From Gemmatimonadota bacterium (lineage in GTDB: Bacteria > Gemmatimonadota > Gemmatimonadetes > Gemmatimonadales > Gemmatimonadaceae), in contig JADJAD010000005.1 in NCBI GenBank assembly GCA_016704465.1, forward strand, positions 1 through 18,722: DNA of 18,722 nt, in the 5' to 3' direction. The translations under genes were made by a program, and so were the position numbers. Shown here one piece after another: positions 7,592 through 16,623 of this stretch. Position 1 is the stretch's first letter; every line of letters starts with the position of its first letter. The notes under the pieces are model-generated. The model was given only the letters and a program-made list of their open reading frames with translations. It ran no database searches and was not told the DNA's origin.

Positions 7592-8245
7592 CTATTTCTC
7601 GCGATGTGCGAGGGCAAACGCCGGGATTGGCGCGAAGCCGCTCGTGTTGGGTGGCGACCAGGCCACTCGGATCGCAGCCTGCCCCGCGCCCTCAATCACC
7701 TCCACCGAGATAGGAATCCAGCCCGCCGTCGTGACTGTGTACTCGGTGAGTGCCGCCCGCAACGCAGATCTTCCAACCCGCTCGTACAGGACTTGCCCTC
7801 AATCGACAGGCGCGCGAATCAATGTGACTCAACTGAAAACGCACTTGCCCGTCGTCTCGGCGCGCAGATACCCTTGCCACCGGACCCCAGAAGTCCTTCC
7901 CGACTCGAGGAGTCGGAGCGCCGCGCGCCCAGTCGAACCAGATGTTTTGATCCGTGCGCCGTAGCGCGGGCTCACCCGACGGGAGTTGCAGGCTCGCGCC
8001 GCGATCCGTGAGGTTGAAGTACTCACCGATCAACCCCGGGCCAGCGTCATGCCGGCGCTCTTCCCGGCGGTGGGCTCTTGCGCTCCTACCTCGCCCGATA
8101 CCAGAGCCCCAACAGGCTGAATCGGTTGTGACACCGCTGTTGCTGTGCTGCTCGCGGTACGCGCTCTGGCCTGCGCGCCAACCGCCGCGAAGCCAAGTGC
8201 GGCACAGAGGACAAACACCAGGAGAAGCAGGGGAACTCGTCGCAT
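7592..8245 (-). CDS. Secreted PA14-domain protein (frame broken)
   Basis: The ATG at 8245 opens a clear signal peptide, MRRVPLLLLVFVLCAALGFA, with cleavage probably near AQARA. A low-complexity linker of about 45 residues leads into a PA14 domain: GLIGEYFNLTDRG, then RTDQNIWFDWARGAPTPRVG, then VRWQGYLRAETTGK, then WIPISVEVIEGAGQAAIRV followed by AWSPP. These match the usual PA14 pattern (GLxGEYF, FDW, RWxGYL, a late W-SPP). PA14 domains are extracellular beta barrels that bind carbohydrate or mediate adhesion, as in protective antigen and fungal flocculins. The frame breaks near 8037 (one G short in a G run), 7888 and about 7790-7830, so the protein is recovered only by frame switching. The stop is TAG at 7592-7594. 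As a surface or periplasmic carbohydrate-binding protein ahead of the ATPase genes it could aid cell contact; that role is inferred. Confidence 0.78.
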
Positions 8246-8293
8246 CGACCTGGCACGGGAAATGGTGAGGTAGGCGGAAGCAAAAACGCGACT

Positions 8294-8321
8294 ATCGTAT
8301 GATGATCTCAAAAGTTCGCAA
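8294..8321 (-). promoter_or_regulatory. Possible sigma-70-like promoter before the PA14 gene
   Basis: On the minus strand TTGCGA (8321-8316) and TACGAT (8299-8294) are separated by 16 bases. Each matches four of six consensus positions. They lie about 50 bases upstream of the ATG at 8245, in a 127-base intergenic stretch that is visibly richer in A and T than its surroundings. If real, the PA14-to-HNH operon has its own promoter, separate from the Ig lipoprotein gene. The rest of the 8246-8372 gap shows nothing else. Confidence 0.35.
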
Positions 8322-8372
8322 CGCACTCCATGTCGTTTGGCCTACGACGGGAACGATTGAAGGTCAAACAAA

Positions 8373-10634
8373 CTACCGGCTCTGTCCCATCCAGTCGCGC
8401 CTACAATGCAAGCGGTCGCGCCTACCTGCAATCTCCGAAGCGATCGGAAACCCGCCAGCGCCCCCTAGATCAGGCGTAATCACATCCAACTCCCCACTAA
8501 CAGTAGCGGCGACCATGTAGCCTTCCGTCGCGACAAAGGAGAGAACGCGCGTGAAAGTGCTGTCGAAAGGTAGGCACCGGCACCGCTCCGATACTGCGGC
8601 GGGATCGTCGCACGGAATCTCAGTGTGGGGTACGCGCCCGCTGTAACCTGCGTGACGCTTACGGGAGGAAGGAGCGTACCCAGGCTAAGCGATTGCGTTA
8701 CGATCGGGCCAACGAACTTCTCGATCGATCGAGTATCGCCAATGGCATCACCAGGAGAAGGCGCCGCCTCGAGTTCCAACATGTGCAGCTCACCGGCAAG
8801 CATTCGGGCCGATGGCACTCCAACAGCCATGCGCGCGACGTCCTTGCCAGCGGAGCCGACAAAGACAATCTGTGCCGCACCCGCCGCCGAAACGAGGGAC
8901 GATGTGAGCAGCAAGCTGTCGTTATGGGTATTCAGCGAGGTAATGGTAGCACTGGCTGGTAGAAACGCGGCAGCACCAGCGAAGTCGAGCACCTGAGGGA
9001 TCGCGCTACCGTCAGGGACGTTTACGTTTCGTAGCAGCAGCATGCGATCGGCACTGTCGTCCGAGGATCGCGTCCCAACCAGAGTCAGATTGCCCGGCGA
9101 CACGTAGTTGAAGCTCACATCTACCTCTGCGCCATTCCCATATGCAAAGGCGAGACTTCCGCCGAGCGAGAGCAGGCCCCACTGCGAATCGGCCAGTCCT
9201 CGAACCGTTGCGTCCACCGACTTGAACACCGTGGCCGGCTGGCACGTATGCCAGTTCACGAGCTCTTGTCTCGTAGCGTAGACCACCTCGGTACCGTACG
9301 ACTCCTGCAATTGCCCGAGAGGAGTCACGACGTTCCTACGCAGTCTTCCGCTTCGAGAGAGCGTGGAACGATCCAAGCCCTTCCCCGCAAGACGGCGCAT
9401 CGATGGATTCCCGAAGTGGACCAACGCGCGCGGGAGTGCTCGACTGCGTGACATAGGCGACTCCACCTCGTGCTTGGGAGAGCGAGAAGCGATATCGCGT
9501 TACCGTGCCGGTTATGGTTGGCTGGACAGATTGCCACGTGGCGTCACCGTCTTGATAGGCGAAGTAGACGGGGATCTCGTCATTACCGCAGAAATCCCAG
9601 TCAGCCACGACGCCACCTGAAGCCGCAGCGATGCTGAGCGTATAGATCGCCGATGCGGCGCTTACTCCGGATCCCGTGGCCGAAATCGCGATTGGGTAAG
9701 TACCCACCGGAGTGTTCGCACTAGAACTGAACGTGACGCTCGAGATCGTGCCGGTGGTGCCGTTGTTGGCGATGGCGGCGGTAACGCCGGCGGGCGGTAC
9801 GCTAGTCGTGATCGTCACCGGTCCAGCGTACGACGTCCTCGCGATAGTTACGACTGTACGCGACGAGGCGCCCTGCGCGATGCTACCGCTCGTGGGCGAC
9901 AGCTCCAAACCGATGCGCGCTGGCGGCGGGCTCACCGTGAGGGGAAGGGTCACCGTTCGATCCGTCAGGCCGACGGCGGCGCCCTTGAGCGATAGGGCAT
10001 ACGCCCCCGCCGAAACCACCCCCGTTACCCTGACTGAAAGCGTTGCGGATTCGGTCGTGATGCTGGGTGGAGTGATCACACCCGAAATCCCCGCGGTGAG
10101 CGACACGAGTTCCAGCGCTACCTGACCACTGAAGTTCGTGCGTGCGACAGAGATTGTTGCCGTCGTGCTATCGCCAGCAGAAACCTTGGAGCGCCGCCGG
10201 GGAGACTCCGGCGAGCGAGTACGCCGGCGCCGCGGCGACCGAGAGCGCAACGGTGGACTGGCTTGCGCCCGCTCCTGTGCTGGAGGCGCCGATGGTGATG
10301 GTCGCGGAGCCTATGTCTGCGGAGCTTGACGCAGCTAGCGTGACGGTTGCCGAAGTAGTCCCCGCCGGGAGTTGAGGTGGGGCTACGGCCGCGGTGACAC
10401 CCGTAGGGAGACCACCAAAAGCTATCGTGACGGCCCCAGAGAATCCCCCTGAGCGAGTCACCTGAACGTCGAAACTGGCGGGTGCTGCCTTGAACGATTG
10501 TGAGGGGATGCGGGAGTCGCGGTGATGCTGAATCCCGGAGCGGGGCCCGCGCTGTTGTCATCTCCACCGCATCCCGCGATCGCGCTGAGGATCCAAACCG
10601 TGCAAGCGAGTAGAATCTTCGCATTTCGTCTCAT
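8373..10634 (-). CDS. Lipoprotein with tandem Ig-like domains (frame broken)
   Basis: About 750 residues when reconstructed. The ATG at 10634 gives a lipoprotein signal MRRNAKILLACTVWILSAIA followed by GCGGDD, so the protein should be lipidated and sit at the cell surface or in the periplasm. Three Ig-like repeats of roughly 85-95 residues follow, each with a Gly/Ala/Thr/Val-rich beta pattern: one around GGFSGAVTIAFGGLPTGVTA, one around TNFSGQVALELVSLTAGISG, one around TSYAGPVTITTSVPPAGVTA. The C-terminal third differs (DWDFCGNDEIPVYFAYQDGD; FKSVDATVRGLADSQWGLLS) and resembles C-terminal regions I associate with Gemmatimonadota Ig-like lipoproteins, from memory only. Frame breaks lie near 10480, 10190, 9430, 9350 and 8545. 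The last break leads into STFTRVLSFVATEGYMVAAT and a TAG at 8373. It is divergent to the kinase gene and co-directional with the PA14 gene. Adhesion or envelope structure is the likely role. Confidence 0.75.
8394..8425. repeat. Two copies of an 11-bp direct repeat, 21-bp period
   Basis: GTCGCGCCTAC occurs at 8394-8404 and again at 8415-8425. In the reconstructed C-terminus of the Ig-like lipoprotein this is a seven-codon period, giving two Arg-Arg-Asp copies. It may be a small tandem duplication in the coding tail, or a site outside the gene if the real stop lies earlier. Confidence 0.4.
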
Positions 10635-10655
10635 TCTCCCCTAAACCCCTCTTCC

Positions 10656-11872
10656 ATGTCCACTATGGTAGAGTGCATCGAGGGCAATTGGCTCCTCGTA
10701 CGACAACACCCCGTCGATGACTCAACTGCGGAAGTCCAATCTGGCCGTCGCGGCCGAGACCGAACAAGGGTACTCGTCGCTCCAGCGCGCGCTCTTGAGA
10801 GTACTTCGACAAGTGCGCAACTTCCGACTTCTGCCTGCGTATGCGGTGACGACGACGAACTTGTTACATGGACTCCTTGGATTCGACCGCTCGGAACGAG
10901 ATTCGGTGAGCGATATCGCCTCGAGCGTCGACTAGGCGTGGGCGGCATGGGGAGGTGTATCTTGCGCACCACGAAGCGCTCGGAGTCGTCCGCGCGCTGA
11001 AGGTGCTTCGCGCAACCGTGGCACCAGAGATCCGGCCACTCGAGCGGCTTCGGCGCGAGGCACGTACGCTCGCTGCGGTGAATCACCCCAACGTGGTAAC
11101 GGTTCACGATCTCGAGTCCGCGAACGGTGAGCTCGCGCTGGTGATGGAGTTCGTAGCCGGGGAGACGTTGCAGACCCATGTGCTGCGAAGCGGCTCACTT
11201 CCGCCCTCAGTCGTGGGCCCCTTCTCGACGGGATCGCCGCTGGCCTGGATGCCATCCACGCAGCCCGGAATTCTGCACCGTGACCTGAAAGCCGTCGGAC
11301 GTCCTGCTCGCCCCAGCGGCCAACCGTGAGCTGATTCCGCGCATTGTGGACTTTGGGATCGCACGTCCGATCTCCGATGCGGAGCAGCTGACCGCGCCGC
11401 AGTTCGTTCTTGGCACGCCGGCTTACATGAGTCCCGAACAGGCGGCAGCGCTTCCTCTTGACCAGCGGGCGGATGTCTTCTCGCTCACCTGCGTCGTTGC
11501 CTTCATGCTATCCGGTTGCACTCCTTCGACACCGCGAGGCAGCTCGCCGGATCTCTCATCGTGGCCGTACGCTTCGACGTGGTCCGAGTCGATCTGTTCG
11601 GTACTTCGTGCGGTTTTCAACGCTTCCATGAAGACCGGCCAAGCAGTGGGGGGGAGTTGGCGAGACTATTCCGAGACGCTCTCGCAGTTGACGAAGCGAC
11701 CGAAAGCAGGGAGATCTCTCCGCGTCGCTCCCACCGAGAGCAAGTCGTCGCACCTATTACCGAGGTCATTGCTCGAGAGCCCCAAGTCCAAGGCTGGACC
11801 CGGTGGGCCACCTGGTATCTGGTTGCGGGTGCTGGCGTCTTCGTTGGCTTCCTGCTGAGCTTGCTGTACTAG
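10656..11872 (+). CDS. Membrane-anchored Hanks-type serine/threonine kinase (frame broken)
   Basis: Kinase motifs appear in order: ERYRLERRLGVGGMG (glycine-rich loop, near 10905-10950), a VAxK-type strand ALKVLR, LERLRREARTLAAVNHPNVV (helix C), HRDLK (near 11277), VDFGIARP (DFG, near 11350) and GTPAYMSPEQ (P+1 loop). The C-terminus is a single helix, WYLVAGAGVFVGFLLSLLY, then stop at 11872, so the kinase is anchored with almost nothing outside. Frame breaks lie near 10950 (a G missing in GGGG), 11225, 11264, 11290 (one extra A) and 11512. After correction the catalytic loop reads HRDLKPSDVLLAP. The usual Asn after KPx is Asp here, which would weaken metal binding unless it is a base error. 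The N-terminus is uncertain: ATG 10656 is the outermost candidate, without a clear ribosome binding site, and the first 80 residues are not a recognised domain. It is divergent to the Ig lipoprotein. Confidence 0.85.
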
Positions 11873-12222
11873 CCCGAACTGCTCACGGTCTCTTCCGGGT
11901 TTCAAGTAGGTCCTGCTCAGCTGCGTCGCGGTGCCAGATCGAAGCGGACGCTGTATGCGATCCACCTACTTCATTTGGCGTTCAGTCCTTCAGCGGTCGG
12001 CGCTGGTGAGGCGACACGTCAAGTTCGCTACCATGCCATGGATGGTGGGCGTGGTGGTCTTGTCCCTGAGAGCGCAATCATCATTCGAACTTACAGCGCC
12101 TGCGCGAAACGACGATTTCGCATGATCGTCCGGCCGCTGGGTAGCTATTCGCGGTGGTGGGTCGCGGACACCAATGACCGCTCGGACGTGTTGTCAGTCG
12201 ACGAAGTTACGCCTTTGGGAGG

Positions 12223-12334
12223 GCGATCGCTGCCGTGCGACGCACCCATCCCGGTACGGCTAGCGACGATTTTCCCATGCGTTGCGTCTGGAGTGGCTCG
12301 TGGTGAACAAGCAGCGCGTGCAGCGGATTCTGCG
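12223..12334 (+). mobile_element. IS3-type OrfB (HTH_21) transposase remnant
   Basis: The plus strand reads AIAAVRRTHP, then after a one-base slip RYG, a TAG, and RRFSHALRLEWLVVNKQRVQ followed by RIL. IS3-family OrfB proteins carry HPRYGYRRI, then about ten residues, then a VN-K-RV-RL sequence in the domain before the DDE integrase core, so the match is specific in spacing and content. Restoring one C after CATCCC and reading the TAG as Tyr would rebuild HPRYGYRR. I do not see the DDE catalytic core downstream, so this is a fragment. Confidence 0.5.
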
Positions 12335-12384
12335 CCCGCTTCTAGCGCCCCCACCGACGTCAGGACCCGCGTCCGTTCGAGAAC

Positions 12385-12504
12385 GGGCCCGATCCTCAGT
12401 GCACGACAGACCTGGCCCAGGGTTACGCCGGCCGCGCCGTGTTCTCGCACCCGCCGCACCGCTCGTTGCCTGAACTCCGAGCCGTTCGCGCGCAGCTTTC
12501 GCTC
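12385..12504 (-). mobile_element. Possible IS3-type OrfA (helix-turn-helix) remnant
   Basis: On the minus strand the frame reads ERKLRANGSEFRQRAVRRVR followed by EHGAAGVTLGQVCRALRIG. This is like the start of small IS3-family OrfA proteins, where S-x-E-F-R-x-x-A-V-R-x-V precedes a helix-turn-helix. It faces the OrfB-like piece instead of preceding it on the same strand, so the two cannot come from one intact element. It could be a second remnant or a chance match. Confidence 0.35.
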
Positions 12505-12754
12505 CGTACTACTACCCCGCCTCGAACAGGGTCAGGGCGATCGCTGTGTGTACATCCAATCGGGGCGCCGCACGTTCTCGAAGGCACGCGCGCTCACCGG
12601 CTTATCGCCGTGATCGCGAGCTTTTCGAGCCCTTCAAAGCCGCACCGCCCCTCCAGCTATGGCAAAGCAAGGTCCGACAGATCTGTCCTAGTGTGGAATC
12701 GCTAACGCCACTTCCGAGACGTGTCGCTAGCTTTCCCGGCATTCCCTCACTCGC

Positions 12755-12760
12755 AAGGAG
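12755..12760 (+). promoter_or_regulatory. Ribosome binding site fixing the tkt GTG start
   Basis: AAGGAG lies six bases before GTG at 12767. The protein then reads as a normal transketolase N-terminus (TIDALCINTVRTLAMDAVQQ). This decides the non-ATG start. Confidence 0.8.
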
Positions 12761-12766
12761 ATCCCC

Positions 12767-14794
12767 GTGTCCGCACCAGCCGACGCGCCGACGTCGACGA
12801 TCGACGCGCTGTGCATCAATACAGTTCGCACGCTCGCCATGGACGCCGTGCAGCAGGCCGACAGCGGCCATCCAGCGCCCCATGGGACTGGGCGCCGCTG
12901 GCGTATGCCCTGTTCACCCGGCACATGCGGCACAATCCCGCCGACCCGGCGTGGCCGAACCGTGACCGGTTCGTCCTGTCCAACGGACACGCCTCGATGC
13001 TCCTGTACGCGTCGTTGCACCTGTCGGGCTATGATCTCACGCTTAACGAGATCCGGAACTTCAGGCAGTGGGGAAGCAAGACGCCCGGTCATCCGGAGTA
13101 CGGACACACGGCCGGCGTCGAGACAACGACCGGGCCGCTCGGCCAGGGACTGGCCAACGCGGTCGGCATGGCGGCCGCCGAGGCGCACCTCGCCGCGACG
13201 TTCAACCGGCCAGGACACGACGTGGTCGACCACCACACCTTCTTCATTGCAGGCGATGGCTGCCTCATGGAAGGGATCTCCCACGAAGCCGCGTCGTTTG
13301 CCGGGCACTTCAAGCTCGGAAAGCTGATCGGTTTCTACGACGACAACGGGATCTCGATCGACGGCAAGACCGACCTCACCTACACCGACGATGCCGCCAA
13401 GCGCTTCGAGGCGTACGGCTGGCAGGTGCTCCAAGTCGTCGACGTCAACGACCTCTCGGCGATCGATGCCGCGGTCGCGACGGGCCAAGGCCGACACCGT
13501 CGCCCGACGCTGGTCATCACCAAGACGCACATCGGCTACGGCTCGCCCAACCAGCAGGACACGGCCAAGGCGCACGGCGAGGCGCTGGGCGCGGCCGAAA
13601 TCGCGCTCACCAAGCAGGCGCTCGGCTGGCCGTGGACCGAGCCGTTCCACGTCCCGGCCGACGCGCTCGCCCACTGGCGTGCAGGGGCAGGTCGCGGGGC
13701 CGAGACCGGGACGCCTGGCGCAAGCGCGTCATCGCCTACGCCAAAGGCCGAAACCGGCGCTGGCTGGCAAGGAGTTCGGGCGCCGCATGCAGGGCGACCT
13801 CCCCGCGGGATGGCAGCAGGCGTTGCCGACCTTCACCGCCGAGAACGGGAACGTCGCCAGCCGCAACGCTTCGGGGGTCGTGTTGAACGCGCTGGCGGCG
13901 AAGGTGCCCGAGCTCTTCGGTGGCTCGGCCGACCTGACCGGGTCAAACCTGACGCTGCTCAAGGACGGCGGGCGCTTCGCGCCGGAGGACTTCGCCGGGC
14001 GCAACGTCCACTTCGGCGTGCGCGAGGCATGCCATGGGCGCGATGATGAACGGCATGGCGCTGCACGGCGGCGTCATTCCGTACGGCAGGACCTTCCTCG
14101 TCTTTGCCGACTACGTGCGCCCGGCCATCCGGCTCGCGGCGCTCGTGCACTCAACGCGTGATCTACGTCTTCACGCACGACTCCATCGGGCTGGGCGAAG
14201 ACGGCCCAACGCACCAGCCGGTCGAACATCTCTCACGTCGCGCTGCATTCCCAACGTCACGGTCATTCGCCCAGCCGACGCGGCCGAGACGGCCGAGGCC
14301 CGGCGATCGGCACTCTGATCACGACCGGACCGGTCGCGCTGGTGCTGACGCGCCAGAAGCTCCGCTCATCGACCGGACGAAATACGGGGGCGGTCGCAGG
14401 GGCGGGACGCGGCGGCTACGTCCTCGCCGACGCGGCGTCCGGGACGCCGGACGTGGTGATCATGGCGAGCGGATCGGAGGTGGCCATCGCCATGGAGGCG
14501 CATGCCTCGCTGGTGGCCGAGGGGGTGCAGGCGCGACTGGTCAGCATGCCGAGCCAGGAGTTGTTCCTGTCGCAGCAGGCCGAGTATCAGGCCTCCGTGC
14601 TGCCGCCCGGGACCAGGCGCGTGGCGATCGAGGCAGCGCACCCGATGTCGTGGCAGCGATTCGTCGGTCCGGATGGCGCCATCATCGGCATCGAGACGTT
14701 TGGTGCGTCCGCGCCATTCCAGATCCTGTACAAGGAGTACGGGATCACGGCCGACCACGTCGTGCGCGAGGTGCGGCGCGTCCTGGCGCGATAG
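12767..14794 (+). CDS. tkt: Transketolase (multiple frameshifts)
   Basis: Transketolase moves two-carbon units between sugar phosphates in the pentose phosphate and Calvin-type pathways, using thiamine diphosphate. The span, 2028 bases or about 676 codons, is the normal family length. Visible motifs: ADSGHP near residue 35, NRDRFVLSNGHASMLLYASL, TGPLGQGLANAVGMA, the cofactor motif GDGCLMEGISHEAASFAGH running on to a conserved Asn in DDNGIS, THIGYGSPN, SADLTGSN, then the second module with MNGMALHGG, FADYVRPAIRLAAL, THDSIGLGEDGPTHQPVEHL, and the C-terminal domain from GTPDVVIMASGSEVAIAMEA to RRVLAR. The frame changes near 12885, 12897, 13690, 13760, 14030, 14150, 14235, 14315 and 14370. After correction the region near 14030 reads GVREHAMGAMMNG, which carries the conserved catalytic Glu. 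The intact motif order argues for sequencing indels rather than a pseudogene. It is immediately followed by mqnB, one base after the stop. Confidence 0.92.
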
Positions 14795-14795
14795 G

Positions 14796-15378
14796 ATGCG
14801 CGGCATCAGGCGCGTTCTCGTAGTCGCGGCAACCGCGCACCCGAACTCGCGGTGCCGATCGGTTGGCGCACGGTACGCTGCGGCGTCGGCCCGGTGGAGG
14901 CGGCACTGGCGACGGCCGCCGCCATCGCCGAGCGGCGGCCCGCAGCCGTGCTGCACTGGCATCGCCGGCGCGCGACGGGGTCGACGCTCGCGCCACCGAT
15001 GCTCGTCATCGGCGACGCCGCCCTGTACTGCGATCTCGACGTACCGCCGGAGTGGGCGCCGCGCGAAATCCGGGATCGGCGCTCCTGATCGCCGCGGCGC
15101 GGCGCGTCGTGCCGACCGCCTCGGTGCGGCGCATCGGGACCAGCGCGCGCGTCGGGGATCGATGACCGATCGTTCGACCTGCGACGTGGAGGCGATGGAG
15201 GGATTCGGCGTGCTCCGGGCGGCGCAGCTGGCGGGGATCCCGGCCCTCGAGGTGCGCGCCATCGCCAACCACATCGAGGGAGACAGATCGCGCCCTCTGG
15301 CGCTTCGACGACGCATTCAAGGCGATCACCGCTGTCACCCCACTGCTCGTTGCCGAGTTTGCACAGTGCGTACCCTGA
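14796..15378 (+). CDS. mqnB: Futalosine hydrolase (frame broken)
   Basis: MqnB removes the base from futalosine in the alternative menaquinone pathway. The ATG at 14796 follows the tkt stop directly. Pieces in order: MRGIRRVLVVAATA, AVPIGWRTVRCGVGPVEAAL, TAAAIAERRPAAVLH, a Gly-Ile-Ala-Gly-Ala stretch split by an indel near 14955, PMLVIGDAALYCDLDVPPEW, and the C-terminal VEAMEGFGVLRAAQLAGIPA followed by EVRAIANHIEGDRSR and FDDAFKAITAV. The E-A-M-E-G motif and the N-x-IE-x-DR ending are hallmarks of this nucleosidase family. Breaks lie near 14845, 14955, 15085, 15160 and 15295. The reconstructed length, about 194 residues, is slightly short for the family. Its end overlaps the mqnD start by 13 bases, so the two are probably co-translated. 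Confidence 0.85.
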
Positions 15379-16162
15379 CGTTCGGCTACTCGCCCTGCCC
15401 CAACGACACCTTCGCGTTCCACGCCCTGGCCCATGGCCTGGTCGATGCGCCGTTTCGTGTCCGGCCCGTGCTGCTGGACATCGAGGAGTTGAACCGCGCG
15501 CACGAGGGGGCGTTCGACCTGACCAAGCTCAGCGTCGGCGCCTTTGCGGCTGTCGGCGATCGGTATCGCCTCCTGCGCAGCGGGGCCGCGCTGGGTCATG
15601 GCGTGGGCCCGCTCGTCGTCGCCCGTAACGCAATCTCGCTGGCAGACGCCGTTCGCGGGCGCATGGCGATCCCGGGCCGCGAGACCACGGCCTTTCGCCT
15701 GCTGCGACTCGCGGCCCCCGCACTCGGCGACGTGATCGAGATGCGATATGACCGGATCCTGCAGGCGGTGGCGGGCGGCGCAGTGGACGCGGGCCTGATC
15801 ATCCACGAGAGCCGTTTCACGTTTGCGGCTCATGGCCTCGTCCAGGTCGCCGACCTCGGCGCGTGGTGGGAGGCCGAAACGGGACTGCCTGTACCATTGG
15901 CCGGCATCTGTGCGCGCCACGACCTCGACGCCGACACGACGCGGGCGCCGAGCAGGCGATTCGCGCATCGGTCCAGTGTGCACTTGACCACCCGGCGGCG
16001 AGACGCGAGGTACGCTGGGCTGAACGCGCAGGAGATGTCCCGATGCGTGTGCGACGCCCACATCGCCCTGTACGTGAACGCGTTGAGCCTCGACGTGGGC
16101 GACAGCGGGATGCGCGCGATCACCCGACTGGTCCGAGGGGCGACGACCGATGCATGGCCTAA
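15366..16162 (+). CDS. mqnD: 1,4-dihydroxy-6-naphthoate synthase (3' part frame broken)
   Basis: MqnD converts cyclic de-hypoxanthine futalosine to 1,4-dihydroxy-6-naphthoate, a late precursor step of menaquinone. The GTG at 15366 opens VRTLTFGYSPCPNDTFAFHA, where SPCPNDTF is the family signature. DIEELNRAHEGAFDLTKLSV and GAFAAVGDRYRLLRSGAALG follow, then VVARNAISLADAVRGRMAIP, and DAGLIIHESRFTF contains the expected histidine of the active site. The protein keeps one frame for about 190 residues and then breaks near 15945, continuing as AEQAIRASVQCALDHPAARR, and again near 16020, continuing as LNAQEMSRCVCDAHIALYVN with ALSLDVGDSGMRAI. I placed the end at TAA 16160-16162, giving about 265 residues; the true tail is uncertain. 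It overlaps mqnB, and the two catalyse non-adjacent steps of the same pathway; mqnA, mqnC and mqnE are not in this window. Confidence 0.9.
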
Positions 16163-16186
16163 CGCGCCTGACGATCCACCCGCAAC

Positions 16187-16623
16187 ATGCCGCTGTCGGC
16201 GGCCACGCTCTTTCGCGCATGGACAACACCAGTGGAGCGCCTGGTTCGCGGAACTCCGGTTCATCCACCCGGCCGCAGGTCGGGGCGCCATTCCGTTTCG
16301 AGGTCGCACAATCAGTCGCCGACGGACGCGCAACGATACGCCATCGGACTGCAGCCGCTTTGTGGCGGCGCTGCAGCGCGACGCGCACTCGGTGTCGCTG
16401 ACCTGGGGTGACCGGACCGGCCGGCACCGCCGGGGAGTGGACGCTGCTGACCGTGCGATTCCACGACGAAACGGCCGGGACCCGTGTGACACTGACGCAC
16501 GAGGATTTGCCACGGAGGAGGCGCGGGATCGGCACGCCACGGGGTGGCCGCTGGTGCTGGCGCACCAGGGAGGAGGTGCTGCAGTCCGGGAAGATCCCTC
16601 GAGGTGGCCGGATCCGGCTTTGA
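16187..16623 (+). CDS. AHSA1/SRPBCC-like protein (frame broken)
   Basis: Pieces from three frames assemble into a START-like fold protein of about 145 residues: MPLSAATLFRAWTTPVERLV, then FRFEVAQ near 16300, then SLTWG, TVRFHDETAGTRVTLTHEDL, and TEEARDRHATGWPLVLAHQG. In AHSA1-like SRPBCC proteins the first helix carries A-x-x-x-F-x-A-W-T-x-P-E and the end carries G-T-x-V-T-L-x-H followed by a GW helix, and both are present. The start could lie a few codons earlier. Breaks are near 16245, 16345, 16410 and 16505. Members bind hydrophobic ligands or act as Hsp90 co-factor relatives; no substrate can be named. The stop overlaps a TTG that may start the next gene. Confidence 0.65.

Larger units (their letters stand above)
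11873..12766. other. 894-base stretch without an intact gene
   Basis: No frame here gives a convincing intact protein. It separates the kinase from the tkt block. The only recognisable content is two short transposase-like pieces (12223-12334 plus strand and 12385-12504 minus strand). The first 350 bases, and the bases from 12510 to the tkt ribosome binding site, show nothing I can name. I found no inverted terminal repeats or target-site duplication by eye. Confidence 0.5.

Noticed and set aside
10635..10720. Possible promoter (TTGCCC and a TAGTGG-like box) upstream of the Ig-like lipoprotein
   Set aside because: The second box matches the consensus poorly and no alternative spacing works well, so I did not list it.
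11975..12613. A 212-residue plus-strand reading frame in the gap after the kinase
   Set aside because: Arg/Ser/Pro-rich composition typical of G+C-rich shadow frames, no domain, and it runs through both transposase-like pieces in another frame.
12727..13674. A 315-residue minus-strand open frame opposite transketolase
   Set aside because: It is the antisense shadow of a strongly coding G+C-rich gene.
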